Below, in pieces: positions 8,875-18,209 of a stretch of 64,000 nt of DNA. The stretch covers positions 4,526,001-4,590,000 of the forward strand of contig OZ241366.1 of assembly GCA_965199905.1 (NCBI GenBank). The letters run 5' to 3'. The first letter of the stretch is position 1; the number at the start of each line of letters is the position of its first letter. This stretch comes from Ilyomonas sp965199905. GTDB lineage: Bacteria; Bacteroidota; Bacteroidia; Chitinophagales; Chitinophagaceae. Made by a program: the position numbers and the translations under genes. The notes under the pieces were generated by a model. That model ran no database searches. It worked only from the letters and a program-made list of their open reading frames with translations, and was not told the DNA's origin.

Positions 8875-10380
8875 ATGAAGTATTTTTTCTACAGCTTTTT
8901 TTTCTTAATCTCTTTTTCTGCTTACAGTCAAAAAGAAATCGCCTCTAAATATGCAGCTACTATTACACCTTCCGAACTAAAAAAGAAGTTGACCGTAATA
9001 GCCAGTGCCGGAATGGAAGGGCGCGAAACGGCAATGCCGGGGCAAAAAAAAGCGGCAGCTTACATTGAATCTTATTTTAAAAAAATCGGCTTACAGCCCG
9101 GTGTGGAAAGCGGCTACCAGCTCCAGTTTCCGGTGTACCAGGACAGCGTTGAGAGTGCTGTACTCAACATCAACGGAAATGCATTGGCAATGAGCACCGA
9201 TTTTGTATTGCAGACTTCTTCTTTTGCTAATGGCAACTGGAGTGCAAAGGATATCGTATTTGCTTCGTATGGTTTGTCGGATACCATCAATAAAAACTTT
9301 GATGGGCTGGATGTAAAAGGCAAATGGGTAATGGTGATTGACGGAACGCCTGCCGATATGGACAATACGCCCGATGCTGTTTCGTACCAAAACTATTACG
9401 CGAACCGCCTGAAGACAAAAAATATTAAAAGCAAAGAGGTTAAAGGCATTTTTATTATAACGAAAACATTACCGTCCGGCACTGCGGCTTTACTGAAAGG
9501 AAATATGTATGTAGATAAAACGGCGAATACAATTCCTGTTATTTACATCACCACCGCTACAGCAGCCAGCATTTTGAAACAGCCGGTAGATACGTTTACC
9601 AAACTAAAGACGATAGTGAGAGGTATTTACCCGGCGGCGCTTTCATTTAACGAACAAACTACTTTACTAAACCTGCAAAGCAGCGATGTAATTGGTGTAT
9701 TGCCTGGCACTGATAAGAAAGATGAATACGTGTTTGTAACAGGACATTACGACCACCTGGGAAAACAGGGAAATGTAATCTATTATGGTGCGGATGATGA
9801 TGGCTCGGGAACAACAAGCGTTTTGCAGATTGCGACAGCCTTTGCCAAAGCAAAAAAAAGCGGCGATGGCCCGCGCAGAACGATGGTATTTATGACTGTT
9901 TCCGGTGAAGAAAAAGGACTTTGGGGAAGTGAATATTATACTGATCATCCCCGGTTTCCATTAGACAAAACCGATGTTGACCTGAACATTGACATGGTTG
10001 GCAGAATTGACCCTGATTATAAAGGTGACTCGCTCAACTATATATATACGATTGGTGAAGACAAGCTAAGCAGCGATTTGCTTCCCATAAGTGACAGTAT
10101 TAATAAAAAATACAGCAACATGGAACTTGACCGTCGCTTCAACGACCCTAAAGATCCAAACCGCTTTTATTACCGCAGCGACCATTACAATTTTGCGAAG
10201 AATGGCGTGCCGGTTATTTTTTATTTCAACGGTGTTCACGCCGACTATCATAAACCGACAGACACAGTTGATAAAATTAATTTTGCCCTGATGGCAAAGC
10301 GTGATAAGCTGGTATTTTATACTGCCTGGGCAATGGCAAACCGTGACGCCATGCTGAAGCGTGACATTCCGTTGAAATAA
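8875..10380 (+). CDS. Secreted M28 family metallopeptidase with PA-type insert
   Basis: 501 residues with a clear signal peptide ending FSAYSQ. A PA-like protease-associated domain (about 110-260) precedes the catalytic core. The two-zinc ligands of M28 aminopeptidases are visible in order: GHYDHLG (His), YYGADDDGSGT (bridging Asp), SGEEKGLWGS (Glu pair with the general base), NIDMVGR (Asp) and ADYHKPTDT (His). It should cleave N-terminal residues or dipeptides in the periplasm or outside the cell. It is divergent from fadA across 182 bases. The T9SS cargo gene follows closely on the same strand. Confidence 0.9.
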   Translation: MKYFFYSFFFLISFSAYSQKEIASKYAATITPSELKKKLTVIASAGMEGRETAMPGQKKAAAYIESYFKKIGLQPGVESGYQLQFPVYQDSVESAVLNINGNALAMSTDFVLQTSSFANGNWSAKDIVFASYGLSDTINKNFDGLDVKGKWVMVIDGTPADMDNTPDAVSYQNYYANRLKTKNIKSKEVKGIFIITKTLPSGTAALLKGNMYVDKTANTIPVIYITTATAASILKQPVDTFTKLKTIVRGIYPAALSFNEQTTLLNLQSSDVIGVLPGTDKKDEYVFVTGHYDHLGKQGNVIYYGADDDGSGTTSVLQIATAFAKAKKSGDGPRRTMVFMTVSGEEKGLWGSEYYTDHPRFPLDKTDVDLNIDMVGRIDPDYKGDSLNYIYTIGEDKLSSDLLPISDSINKKYSNMELDRRFNDPKDPNRFYYRSDHYNFAKNGVPVIFYFNGVHADYHKPTDTVDKINFALMAKRDKLVFYTAWAMANRDAMLKRDIPLK

Positions 10381-10442
10381 AAGGCGCATCGTTGTTAAGA
10401 CACAAAAGAAACAGGGTAGAGGAGATTGATAAAGGATTCCAA

Positions 10443-12422
10443 TTGAAAGCAGTAGTTACAATATTGTTTGTATTTATACTTGTGAAAACAGGATTGGCTC
10501 AAAGCTGTACCGGCTCTGTAGGCGATCCAATTGTCAATATTACATTTGGTGCGGGCACTAATGCCATAGCTCCGTCCTTACCCACCGGCACAACTTCTCT
10601 TATCTATTACTCTGACGATTGCCCCAACGACGGCGAATACACAGTTACGAACAGAACCACTTCATGCTTTGCCAATAGCTGGCACTCATTCCGCGATCAT
10701 ACCGGCGATGCAAATGGTTATTTTATGCTGGTAAATGCTTCAATTAATAAAAGCGATTTTTACTTGCAGACAATTGATGGTCTCTGTACGGGAACTACGT
10801 TTCAGTTTGCTGTATGGATAATGAATGTATGCAATTTCACATCAGCCATTCCACCGGAAGTCATTCTGTCAATTGAAAAAACCGATGGTACCGTATTGGG
10901 CAAAGTAAGCACGGGAAAAATACCCGTCAATACATCTGTAGCTGAATGGAAACAATATGTTTTAAACTTTACAGTTCCTGCAGGTGTTTCCAGTGTTGTA
11001 CTTCGTATGCACAATGATGCGCCGGGTGGCATTGGAAACGATATTGCTTTAGATGATATTACCTTCCGCCCGATTGGTTCTAAAGTGACCGCCACAACTA
11101 CCAACTTCCCGGGCGATTCCCTTTTACTTTGCGCAAAAGATAACCAGCAAATTACGTTTCACTCCAGCGTAGAAAAATGTTATATTACTACAGGTTATCA
11201 ATGGCAGGTAAGTTCCGATGGTGGCGTTTTGTGGACTGATATTGCTGGCGCTGATAAGTCTGATTATACACGCATGCCTACCGTAGCCGGCACATATTTT
11301 TACCGTTTATCTGTAGCACAAGCCGAAAATATTGGCTCCGTTATTTGCCGCGTGGCTTCCAATCCATTTAAAATTATTGTGTACGATCAAAATGTGCGCA
11401 CCATCAGCATTAGTAAACCCGACGGCGCCGTTTGCGAAGATGCATTAGTTACTTTCACTGCCAGCACTTCGTTTGCAGGCAGCAATCCTTCTTTTCAATG
11501 GATGCTGAATAATCAGCCGGTAGTTAATGCAGTGGATTCTGTTTACACAACCAGTTACTTATCGAACGGTGATAAGGTAGATTGTTATTTTAAAAGCAGC
11601 CTTACCTGCAACGACCCGCTTTTGTCTAACGCAATACCGGTAGCGGTTCTTACAAAAGCGCGCAGCACCATAGATACAGCTATTTGCGAAGGAGAAAGTT
11701 ATGGAGGCTATACTTTATCCGGCAGTTATACAAATGTGTTCTCAGGCAGTAATGGCTGCGACAGCTTGCGCATGATAAACCTCGTTGTTTATCCAAAGCA
11801 ATATAGCTCGTTTGATACTACCATTTGCTATGGCACCAGTTACTTAGGGCTGAATCGTAGCGGCACTTACAACTCTACTTATCCGTCTATTCATGGGTGC
11901 GATTCGGTTCATACCATTCATTTAACCGTATTACCTGACATCAATGCAAATTCCCGCATGGATACCCTTCTTTGTACCGGCGATGTAATTACCGTTTCAC
12001 CGGGCTTGTTTGACACATACGAATGGTCAGATGGCTCTACTGCTGAAACCTATAACATTTATAAAGGTGGCCTCTATAATGTAAGTGTCGCTAACAAATG
12101 CGGGTCAACTACCAAAACTTTCATCATTCAGGAACAACTTTGCACGGTTAATTTTCCCACTGCATTCTCTCCTAATAACGATGGAAGAAATGACTTGTTC
12201 AGAATTGTGAACGGATATGATATTGGCGAATTTCATTTAGTACTATTCAATCGCTGGGGGCAAAAGATATTTGAATCTGCCAATCCACAGCAAGGCTGGG
12301 ATGGAATCGTTGGAGGCAAACAAGCTGACAATGGTGTTTACCTTTGGTTTTGCAACTATGCTAACCGAAGTAAACCAAGTGATAAAATAAGCCTGAAAGG
12401 AACCGTAACGCTGATAAGATAA
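10443..12422 (+). CDS. Secreted Ig-like repeat protein with type IX secretion (CHU_C) C-terminal domain
   Basis: There is no in-frame ATG in the first 100 codons. I choose TTG at 10443 because it follows AAAGGA by six bases and gives a clean signal peptide MKAVVTILFVFILVKTGLAQ; the open frame itself begins at TTG 10392. The mature protein has an N-terminal galactose-binding-like domain (GNDIALDDITF). Ig-like segments follow, with two tandem copies of T-[AT]-ICxGxSYxG...GCDSxxxIxLxV (about 430-530). The C-terminus holds FPTAFSPNNDGRND, NRWGQKIFES and the GVYLW strand of the gliding-type T9SS sorting domain. It is exported across the outer membrane and is probably a surface adhesin. Its function is otherwise unknown. 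Confidence 0.85.
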   Translation: MKAVVTILFVFILVKTGLAQSCTGSVGDPIVNITFGAGTNAIAPSLPTGTTSLIYYSDDCPNDGEYTVTNRTTSCFANSWHSFRDHTGDANGYFMLVNASINKSDFYLQTIDGLCTGTTFQFAVWIMNVCNFTSAIPPEVILSIEKTDGTVLGKVSTGKIPVNTSVAEWKQYVLNFTVPAGVSSVVLRMHNDAPGGIGNDIALDDITFRPIGSKVTATTTNFPGDSLLLCAKDNQQITFHSSVEKCYITTGYQWQVSSDGGVLWTDIAGADKSDYTRMPTVAGTYFYRLSVAQAENIGSVICRVASNPFKIIVYDQNVRTISISKPDGAVCEDALVTFTASTSFAGSNPSFQWMLNNQPVVNAVDSVYTTSYLSNGDKVDCYFKSSLTCNDPLLSNAIPVAVLTKARSTIDTAICEGESYGGYTLSGSYTNVFSGSNGCDSLRMINLVVYPKQYSSFDTTICYGTSYLGLNRSGTYNSTYPSIHGCDSVHTIHLTVLPDINANSRMDTLLCTGDVITVSPGLFDTYEWSDGSTAETYNIYKGGLYNVSVANKCGSTTKTFIIQEQLCTVNFPTAFSPNNDGRNDLFRIVNGYDIGEFHLVLFNRWGQKIFESANPQQGWDGIVGGKQADNGVYLWFCNYANRSKPSDKISLKGTVTLIR

Positions 12423-12532
12423 AGATATAAAACAGCAACTGATAGACGCATTTTTCCTGGCAGGATAATCAAAATCACTAAATTATCCTCTGTCATTTTC
12501 ACCCTTTATTTTTGCGCCTGCAACATCATTCC

Positions 12533-13114
12533 ATGCAGGTAAATAAAGTAATCATTATTACAGCGCCATCAGGTGCAGGCAAAACATCCATTACGCGTTT
12601 TTTATTGAATAAATATCCTTCGCTCGCGTTTTCTGTATCGGCTACCACGCGGCAGCCTCGCGGTGAAGAACTGCATAACATTGACTATTATTTTATCGGT
12701 CTTACCGATTTTCAAAAGCATATACAGCAGCACGATTTTATAGAATGGGAAATGGTGTACGAAGGCAAATATTACGGCACTTTAAAAAGTGAAATGAGCC
12801 GCATCTGGAATGAGAACAAAACACCATTGCTTGATATAGATGTACAGGGGGCAATTCACGTGCAGCAACAGTTTCCGGGCAAATCACTGTCTTTATTTAT
12901 ACAGCCTCCGTCTATTGATACATTGCGCCAGAGATTATTGAACCGTGGCACTGAAACAGAAGACAGTATTGGAACAAGACTTGGCAAAGCAGCTTATGAA
13001 TTATCGTTCTCTCATGCCTTCGATAAGGTTATTGTGAATGATGATTTTGACAAAGCTTGTTTGGAAACCGAAAAGGCAATACAGGATTTTTTAGGCAACA
13101 CTTTTTTATCTTGA
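12533..13114 (+). CDS. gmk: Guanylate kinase
   Basis: 193 residues from the ATG at 12533; an upstream TTG frame from 12512 is not needed. It phosphorylates GMP to GDP with ATP. The P-loop is TAPSGAGKTSITRF. The GMP-binding segment carries SATTRQPRGEELHNIDYYF, the lid region EGKYYGT and LDIDVQGAIHVQ. The length is normal. A -7 like TATTTTTG is at 12507-12514. Its TGA stop overlaps the TTG start of the next gene (TTGA at 13111-13114), which suggests translational coupling. Confidence 0.95.
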   Translation: MQVNKVIIITAPSGAGKTSITRFLLNKYPSLAFSVSATTRQPRGEELHNIDYYFIGLTDFQKHIQQHDFIEWEMVYEGKYYGTLKSEMSRIWNENKTPLLDIDVQGAIHVQQQFPGKSLSLFIQPPSIDTLRQRLLNRGTETEDSIGTRLGKAAYELSFSHAFDKVIVNDDFDKACLETEKAIQDFLGNTFLS

Positions 13115-13893
13115 TTACAACGGAACTATCTTTAAAAGAATTTCTTGACAGCAAGGTGGCGCAATACAACCAGCCATCGTTTATTCCTTACGATCCTGTT
13201 TGTATTCCACACTCTTTTTCGAAGAAACAAGACATTGAGATTGCGGCTTTTTTCGCGGCTGTATTTGCCTGGGGCAACCGTACAACAATTATCAATAAAT
13301 CGCGGGAGCTAATGAAGCTGATGAATGAGGCACCGCACCAATTTATTGTTCATCATACGGCAACAGACCTAAAGCCATTTCTCCACTTCAAGCATCGCAC
13401 ATTTAATACAACTGATTTATTATACTTCATTCAATTTTTACAACACCATTATACAAAGCATAAAAGCCTGGAAGCTGCATTTATAAAGGATTTGAGCGGA
13501 GAAGAAGAAAATATTATTGAGAAGGCGCTGATCAATTTTCATCACTATTTTTTTTCGCTGGAAGATGCGCCGGCACGAACAAAGAAACACATTGCCACAC
13601 CTGAAAAAGGCTCGAACTGTAAGCGGCTAAATATGTTCCTGCGCTGGATGGTAAGAAAGGATAATTGTGGCGTTGATTTCGGACTTTGGCAAGGACTAAA
13701 ACCTTCACAATTGATTTGCCCTGTTGATGTGCATGTGGCAAGAGTCGCCAAACGATTTAACCTGCTGCAACGCAAACAAACCGACTGGAATGCAGCCATT
13801 GAATTGACTGGCTATTTAAAATCTTTAGACTCAGCAGATCCGGTGAAATATGATTTTGCTTTGTTTGGTTTGGGTGTGATTGAGCGATATTGA
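13111..13893 (+). CDS. TIGR02757 (DUF2400) family protein
   Basis: 260 residues if started at the TTG that overlaps the gmk stop; no ATG fits the N-terminus. The family hallmarks are the opening LDSKVAQYNQPSFIPYDPVCIPH, the block AAFFAAVFAWGNRTTIINKSRELM and the C-terminal LICPVDVHVARVAKRFNLL...DFALFGLG. The last part resembles an HhH-GPD helical region, so a nucleic-acid role has been suggested; no function is established. The 4-base overlap with gmk indicates one operon. Confidence 0.85.
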   Translation: MITTELSLKEFLDSKVAQYNQPSFIPYDPVCIPHSFSKKQDIEIAAFFAAVFAWGNRTTIINKSRELMKLMNEAPHQFIVHHTATDLKPFLHFKHRTFNTTDLLYFIQFLQHHYTKHKSLEAAFIKDLSGEEENIIEKALINFHHYFFSLEDAPARTKKHIATPEKGSNCKRLNMFLRWMVRKDNCGVDFGLWQGLKPSQLICPVDVHVARVAKRFNLLQRKQTDWNAAIELTGYLKSLDSADPVKYDFALFGLGVIERY

Positions 13894-13904
13894 TTGGGTG
13901 AGAT

Positions 13905-13962
13905 GTTGATGGCTGGTAGTTTGCAGATGGTAGATGACAGATGGAAGTTGACAGATGACAAG
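13905..13962. repeat. Low-complexity GATGACAG/GTTGATGG intergenic text
   Basis: A run of imperfect units such as GTTGATGG, CAGATGG, TAGATGACAG and GTTGACAGATGACA after the TIGR02757 gene. The same vocabulary is at 31231-31310 and, complemented, inside tilS. No ORF or hairpin explains it. Confidence 0.5.
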
Positions 13963-14045
13963 CTATGATAAGTCTTTGTTGGATAATCTTATAGTAACAA
14001 AAGCAAACTTCATAAGCCTTTGTTTTCTTTATGTGTTTGTGGTTC

Positions 14046-14240
14046 AAAAAAACTCAATCATTGTCCTGAACCTTGATGTGTGATTCTTGTTTCTCATTAT
14101 TTAAAAGAGAAATAAGAACAAATCTTCGGTTGCAAGAGCGATTGAGAAAAGTGAACGACGATGGTACCAAAAGAAAAAGAATTTACGCCTTTACTTGCCA
14201 TGATATAACTGGTAAGGCAAGCAGTTAATGACTTACAGCT
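14046..14240 (+). repeat. Dispersed ~190-bp intergenic repeat, copy C
   Basis: A diverged forward copy. It keeps aactcaatcattgtcctgaa and then a hairpin TTCTTGTTTCTC / GAGAAATAAGAA, in which one C-A change became a G-T pair. Next come aatcttcggttgca, gaacgacgatggtaccaaaagaaaaa and, at the end, aactggtaaggcaagcagtt. The bases just before it (ctttatgtgtttgtggttc) resemble those before copy D. Confidence 0.75.
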
Positions 14241-14280
14241 TACAACTCGCCGCTTGCAGCTATTGTTTACCTTTATATTT

Positions 14281-14760
14281 ATGAAACTTACCTCGCTTAT
14301 TGCGCAGCAACTGATTGAAGTGCACGAAGGCAACAATTGGACTGAAGTGAACCTTGCCGGCACACTAAAAGATATAACATCTGATGAAGCCGCAAAGCTT
14401 ACCATTGCTTCGCCAAATACCATTGCTTCGCTGCTGCAACATATTACATTCTGGAACCGGCTAATGATAAAACGCATGCAAGGCATAGATGTGTTTGTTG
14501 ATGATAAAAATGGCTATGATGTGCCAGTTATTCAAACAGAAGAAGATTGGCAAAAGCTACAGATTGATAACAATTTATCTGCTCACGAACTGGCGGCGGC
14601 AATGGCAGCTTTTGATGATAGTTTGTTATCAGAATCGCTTTTGCCTGGCGGCAGTTCGGCATATAAAAACCTGCAGGGAACAGTGGAGCATGTGCATTAT
14701 CATTTAGGACAAATGGTGATATTGAAGAAGCTGATTAAAGCAACAAAGCAGGCGATATGA
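14281..14760 (+). CDS. DinB-like / putative metal-binding four-helix protein
   Basis: 159 residues from the ATG at 14281 (MKLTSLIAQQLIEVHEGNNW). Histidines sit where DinB/YfiT-like four-helix bundles bind metal: LLQHITFWNRL in the second helix and GTVEHVHYHLGQMV in the fourth, with an N-terminal VHEGNNW. Such proteins belong to a bacillithiol/mycothiol S-transferase-related superfamily, and the substrate is unknown. It is monocistronic, between repeat copy C and a hairpin over its own stop codon. Confidence 0.7.
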   Translation: MKLTSLIAQQLIEVHEGNNWTEVNLAGTLKDITSDEAAKLTIASPNTIASLLQHITFWNRLMIKRMQGIDVFVDDKNGYDVPVIQTEEDWQKLQIDNNLSAHELAAAMAAFDDSLLSESLLPGGSSAYKNLQGTVEHVHYHLGQMVILKKLIKATKQAI

Positions 14761-14775
14761 TTGCCTGCTTTGTTG
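14741..14775. terminator. Hairpin straddling the stop codon of the DinB-like gene
   Basis: CAACAAAGCAGGC pairs perfectly over 13 bp with GCCTGCTTTGTTG around a 9-base loop that contains the TGA stop. There is no long T tract, so it may serve as a weak or bidirectional terminator between this gene and the convergent M16 gene. Confidence 0.55.
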
Positions 14776-14804
14776 CATGAAAAACTTATAAAATTCTTCT
14801 CTCT

Positions 14805-16169
14805 TTAATCAACTTTCTTATCCAGTATCACATCAGGCACTTTGTTTTGTATAGGTGGCGTCTGCTGTGTAAATAGCCTGGCGTTCACTTTTGCCGGGTC
14901 GCCTTCATATACCCAGGTCATCTTCGTGATATACTTATTGAACACGCGGTTCACATCGGCTGCAGTTATGCTTTTCAGGTCATCGTTAAGCGTTAGTGAA
15001 CGTTTCCAATTGTTATGCAGCACTTCGTTGGAAGCCAGCGATGATGCCTGTGCATTGTTGGTTTCCTGCTTATAAAAAAAGCTGGTTACATAGGTTGTTT
15101 TCATGTTCTTAATCTCCTCCGGCGTAAAGCCACCTTGCTTGATTTTATCAACCAGCTTAGTCATAACACCAATGTATTTATTCGGGTCGGTGGTTGATAC
15201 CACGATGTTGGAAGAAGGCGATACGCCACCATCAAAGTAAGTGTATGGCGCGTACGACAAACCATTATTGGTTCTGACTTCCAGAAACTGCCGGTCGTAA
15301 AAAATACGCATAGCTAAAACGAATGCATTATAATCTTTTGTGCCAGGTAAAGGCGCCCCGGTAACGCCTTGTATATAATTGGTTGCCAGCTCTTTTTTCT
15401 GTGAAACGAACGTGCTTTGTTTTGGCACATAACTTTCCTTCAACAGGTTGAAAGGCTTGCCTTGCGGAACAGCAGCCAGTATTGTATGAATATTGCTTCG
15501 CAATGTATTGCTGTCAATATCACCCACTACAACAATCACCAACCGCGATTTGGTTAATATAGATTTATAATAAGACTTCGTTTCGTCTGCCGTTAGCTTG
15601 CTTACAATCTCTTCAGTGCCGCTGGGAGATTTTGCATAATTTTTACCTGCGAATGCCGTTTGTTTTGCCAGTTGGCTAATAGCATAATCAGGCTGCGAAG
15701 CTTGCGACTTCAGCGAGTTAATGGCATCCTGTTTTATGCGGTCAAACTCTTTCGCATCAAAGCGCGGTACAGTTAAGGCATCAGCATACAGCGGCCATAC
15801 AGCATCAAAATCGGTGTTGATGCAGTTCATTACAAAAGATGAATAGTCCATGCCTGTATAGCCATACACTTGCGCGCTTACTTTATCAAGCTTGTTTTTA
15901 AAGCTGTTTTTATCGTCGTTGGCAGTGCCGCATTCAGTAAGTGCATTCATGGCTATGCTTTCGATGCCGGCTTTATTGGCAGGGTAATTTTGTACCCCGC
16001 CTTTGATGATGGTTTGCAACACGAAGATGCTGTTACCACTCGGTTGTACAATCACTTTTACGCCATCCACATTCATGTCGTAAGGCGCTTTAGCCTGCGG
16101 GAATGCAGCGCTGCTTAGCGCCACAAACATTATTATACAGGAAACATATTTTGAAGAGAAAATTTTCAT
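14805..16169 (-). CDS. M16 family peptidase, inactive-type subunit
   Basis: 454 residues with a signal peptide ending AAFPQ. It has the two-lobed M16 (pitrilysin/processing-peptidase) fold, with the C-terminal R/Y pair region LEVRTNNGLSYAPYTYFD. The zinc motif HxxEH is absent: the corresponding place reads AGIESIAMNALTEC. The upstream gene, 24 bases away on the same strand, carries the active motif. The two therefore look like the alpha (inactive) and beta (active) halves of a heterodimeric periplasmic peptidase. Confidence 0.88.
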   Translation of the reverse strand: MKIFSSKYVSCIIMFVALSSAAFPQAKAPYDMNVDGVKVIVQPSGNSIFVLQTIIKGGVQNYPANKAGIESIAMNALTECGTANDDKNSFKNKLDKVSAQVYGYTGMDYSSFVMNCINTDFDAVWPLYADALTVPRFDAKEFDRIKQDAINSLKSQASQPDYAISQLAKQTAFAGKNYAKSPSGTEEIVSKLTADETKSYYKSILTKSRLVIVVVGDIDSNTLRSNIHTILAAVPQGKPFNLLKESYVPKQSTFVSQKKELATNYIQGVTGAPLPGTKDYNAFVLAMRIFYDRQFLEVRTNNGLSYAPYTYFDGGVSPSSNIVVSTTDPNKYIGVMTKLVDKIKQGGFTPEEIKNMKTTYVTSFFYKQETNNAQASSLASNEVLHNNWKRSLTLNDDLKSITAADVNRVFNKYITKMTWVYEGDPAKVNARLFTQQTPPIQNKVPDVILDKKVD

Positions 16170-16193
16170 AAGAAAAATTTTACAGAAAATAAA

Positions 16194-17552
16194 TTAAGGC
16201 TTAAAGAAAGAAGAAGCATTTACAGTTTTATTCATGTCGGGGCTAATGATGATACCCGCAACGAAAGGCTTACCGGCAATGTATTTATTTACATACGCTT
16301 CAATATCTGCGCGTGTTACTTTCATCACATTATCTATATAATGCGTATCAAAGCTCAGGGATGTGCTGCACCAGTTATACGTTGCCTGGCTGGAAAGCGA
16401 AGAAGGTTTTTCCGTTTGCCGTATGCGGTTGCGGCGCATATTGTCTTTTGCATTCTGTAATTGTTCATCAGTAAAATAATCATCCTTATTCCACATGGCA
16501 AGCTGTTTATCTACTTCCTCTTTGCACTCTTTCAGCTTTGTTGGATTAGGAACTAAATCGATACTGATTGGTCCTACATGACTTTCTGTTTGATAAGCAA
16601 CACCGGCATAAGTTGCGAGTCCTTTATCTACCATCGCCTGCTGCCATTTGGAAGAGTTTAAACCAAGTATGGTAGAGAATACATCTGCCGCAATGGTAGC
16701 TGCAGAATCGTGAATATAATCCGGTCCCTGCCACCAATAGTTGATGTATGGAGTTTGTGCAATGCCCGACTCTTTTACAAAAAAAGAAGTAGAATCCAAT
16801 GGCTTGAAATCAGGTATCGGATATAGTTTATGTGGATTGGTGCCGCTGCTTTTCCAGTCACCATAAATTTTATCTGCCAGGGAAAATGCATCTTCATGTT
16901 TCACATCCCCGTCAATCACAAGAAGAGAATTGTTTGGCAGGTAATATTTATCCTTTATCACCATCATTTTTTGAGGCGTTGCAGTGTTGATTACGTTATG
17001 ATCGCCAATAGGATTTTTACGCGTTATCAAATCGCCCCAAAGCTTTTGCTGGCAGGCATACCAGAGTTGAAAGCCAGGATCACTTTCCGCGCGTTGAAAT
17101 TCTCCATCTACTACGGGTCGTTCTTTCTTCATGTCTTCTTCGCGATAGATGGGGAAACGAATAGCCGCATTCATAAATTTCAAACCGGCATCGAGGCTGT
17201 CTTTATCGAATGTAAAGAAATAGTTTACGCGTTCTTCGCCGGTTGTGCCATTCCAGATGGCGCCCAATTCCTGCGTGCGTTTCAGGAATTTTTCCTGATT
17301 GGGATAATCGCGGTTTGATTTAAAAAACATGTGCTCGAATAAGTGCGATAAACCGCTGTATTCAGGACCTTCAGTATAAGCTCCGTTTTTAACAGCGATT
17401 TCGATGGTTGCCAACGGCACTTTGCTGTTTTCAATCACCAGCACTTCAAGACCATTATCCATTTTTTTCCAGAAATATCCGGGTGGTAAATCAGGTTGTT
17501 GCGCAAAAGATAAAAGAGGCAGTAATACCAAAAGCCACTTGAGTATTCTCAT
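16194..17552 (-). CDS. M16 family zinc peptidase, active subunit
   Basis: 452 residues with a signal peptide MRILKWLLVLLPLLSFAQ. The inverted zinc motif HLFEH is in SGLSHLFEHMFFKSN near residue 70, with the distal Glu in the RPVVDGEFQRAE segment about 80 residues later. The C-terminal lobe carries the ATYAGVAYQTESHVG equivalent of the R/Y region. It probably degrades peptides in the periplasm together with the inactive partner encoded 24 bases downstream. It is the first gene of the two-gene unit. Confidence 0.9.
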   Translation of the reverse strand: MRILKWLLVLLPLLSFAQQPDLPPGYFWKKMDNGLEVLVIENSKVPLATIEIAVKNGAYTEGPEYSGLSHLFEHMFFKSNRDYPNQEKFLKRTQELGAIWNGTTGEERVNYFFTFDKDSLDAGLKFMNAAIRFPIYREEDMKKERPVVDGEFQRAESDPGFQLWYACQQKLWGDLITRKNPIGDHNVINTATPQKMMVIKDKYYLPNNSLLVIDGDVKHEDAFSLADKIYGDWKSSGTNPHKLYPIPDFKPLDSTSFFVKESGIAQTPYINYWWQGPDYIHDSAATIAADVFSTILGLNSSKWQQAMVDKGLATYAGVAYQTESHVGPISIDLVPNPTKLKECKEEVDKQLAMWNKDDYFTDEQLQNAKDNMRRNRIRQTEKPSSLSSQATYNWCSTSLSFDTHYIDNVMKVTRADIEAYVNKYIAGKPFVAGIIISPDMNKTVNASSFFKP

Positions 17553-17634
17553 AAAAAGATGGTTTATAAAAGAGAAAATCAGAAGATGAAAGTAAAGATT
17601 GCGACTATATTAAGCTGAAATTTTTGATAAAAGG

Positions 17635-18117
17635 TCAATCTGTGGTTTCGCCTTTCTTAATGCCTTGTATAGTTTGCTGTATCAGTGGCAACTCATACCC
17701 TTTTTGCATTAAATAACTGGTTGCTTTGGCTTGCCGGGATATTGGATGTTCATCTTCCAGTTGCTGCCATTTATGTTCTGCCAGCTTTTGTAAAGTGCTT
17801 CTGTAATCCGCATCTGGTATGGCTTTCAGCCCGCGGTTAATATTATATGAGCTAACTCCTTTTTGCCTCAGTTTGTATATGATTTTCACCTTGCCCCAGC
17901 TTTTCATACGAAATTTGCCACCGGCAAATAATTCTGCAAACCGCTCTTCATTCAGGTAATCTTCTTCAATGGCTTTTGACAACATTTCCTCTACTTCGCT
18001 TTTATATAAACCAAAACCATACAGCTTGTTTTTTACTTCGCTGTGGCTGCGTTCCTGGTAGGCGCAATAATGTTTTATTTTTTGCCAGGCTTGCTCTTGG
18101 GTAAGGCGTTGCTGCAT
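17635..18117 (-). CDS. recX: Regulatory protein RecX
   Basis: 160 residues of three-helix repeats. The first repeat is QEQAWQKIKHYCAYQERSHSEVKNKL, then IEEDYLNEERFAELFAGGKFRMKSWGKVKIIYKLRQKGVS. This is the canonical RecX core (Y-L-[ND]-D-x-R-[FY]). RecX binds RecA filaments and limits their growth. It is divergent from tilS across 92 bases. No recA is in the window. Confidence 0.9.
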   Translation of the reverse strand: MQQRLTQEQAWQKIKHYCAYQERSHSEVKNKLYGFGLYKSEVEEMLSKAIEEDYLNEERFAELFAGGKFRMKSWGKVKIIYKLRQKGVSSYNINRGLKAIPDADYRSTLQKLAEHKWQQLEDEHPISRQAKATSYLMQKGYELPLIQQTIQGIKKGETTD

Positions 18118-18209
18118 ATATTATTCTTCGTTTTAAAGATACAACATGATTGCTTTCTATACATTAACAGACAAAGTTTAACAACATCCGATTCTTTACT
18201 TTTACCCCA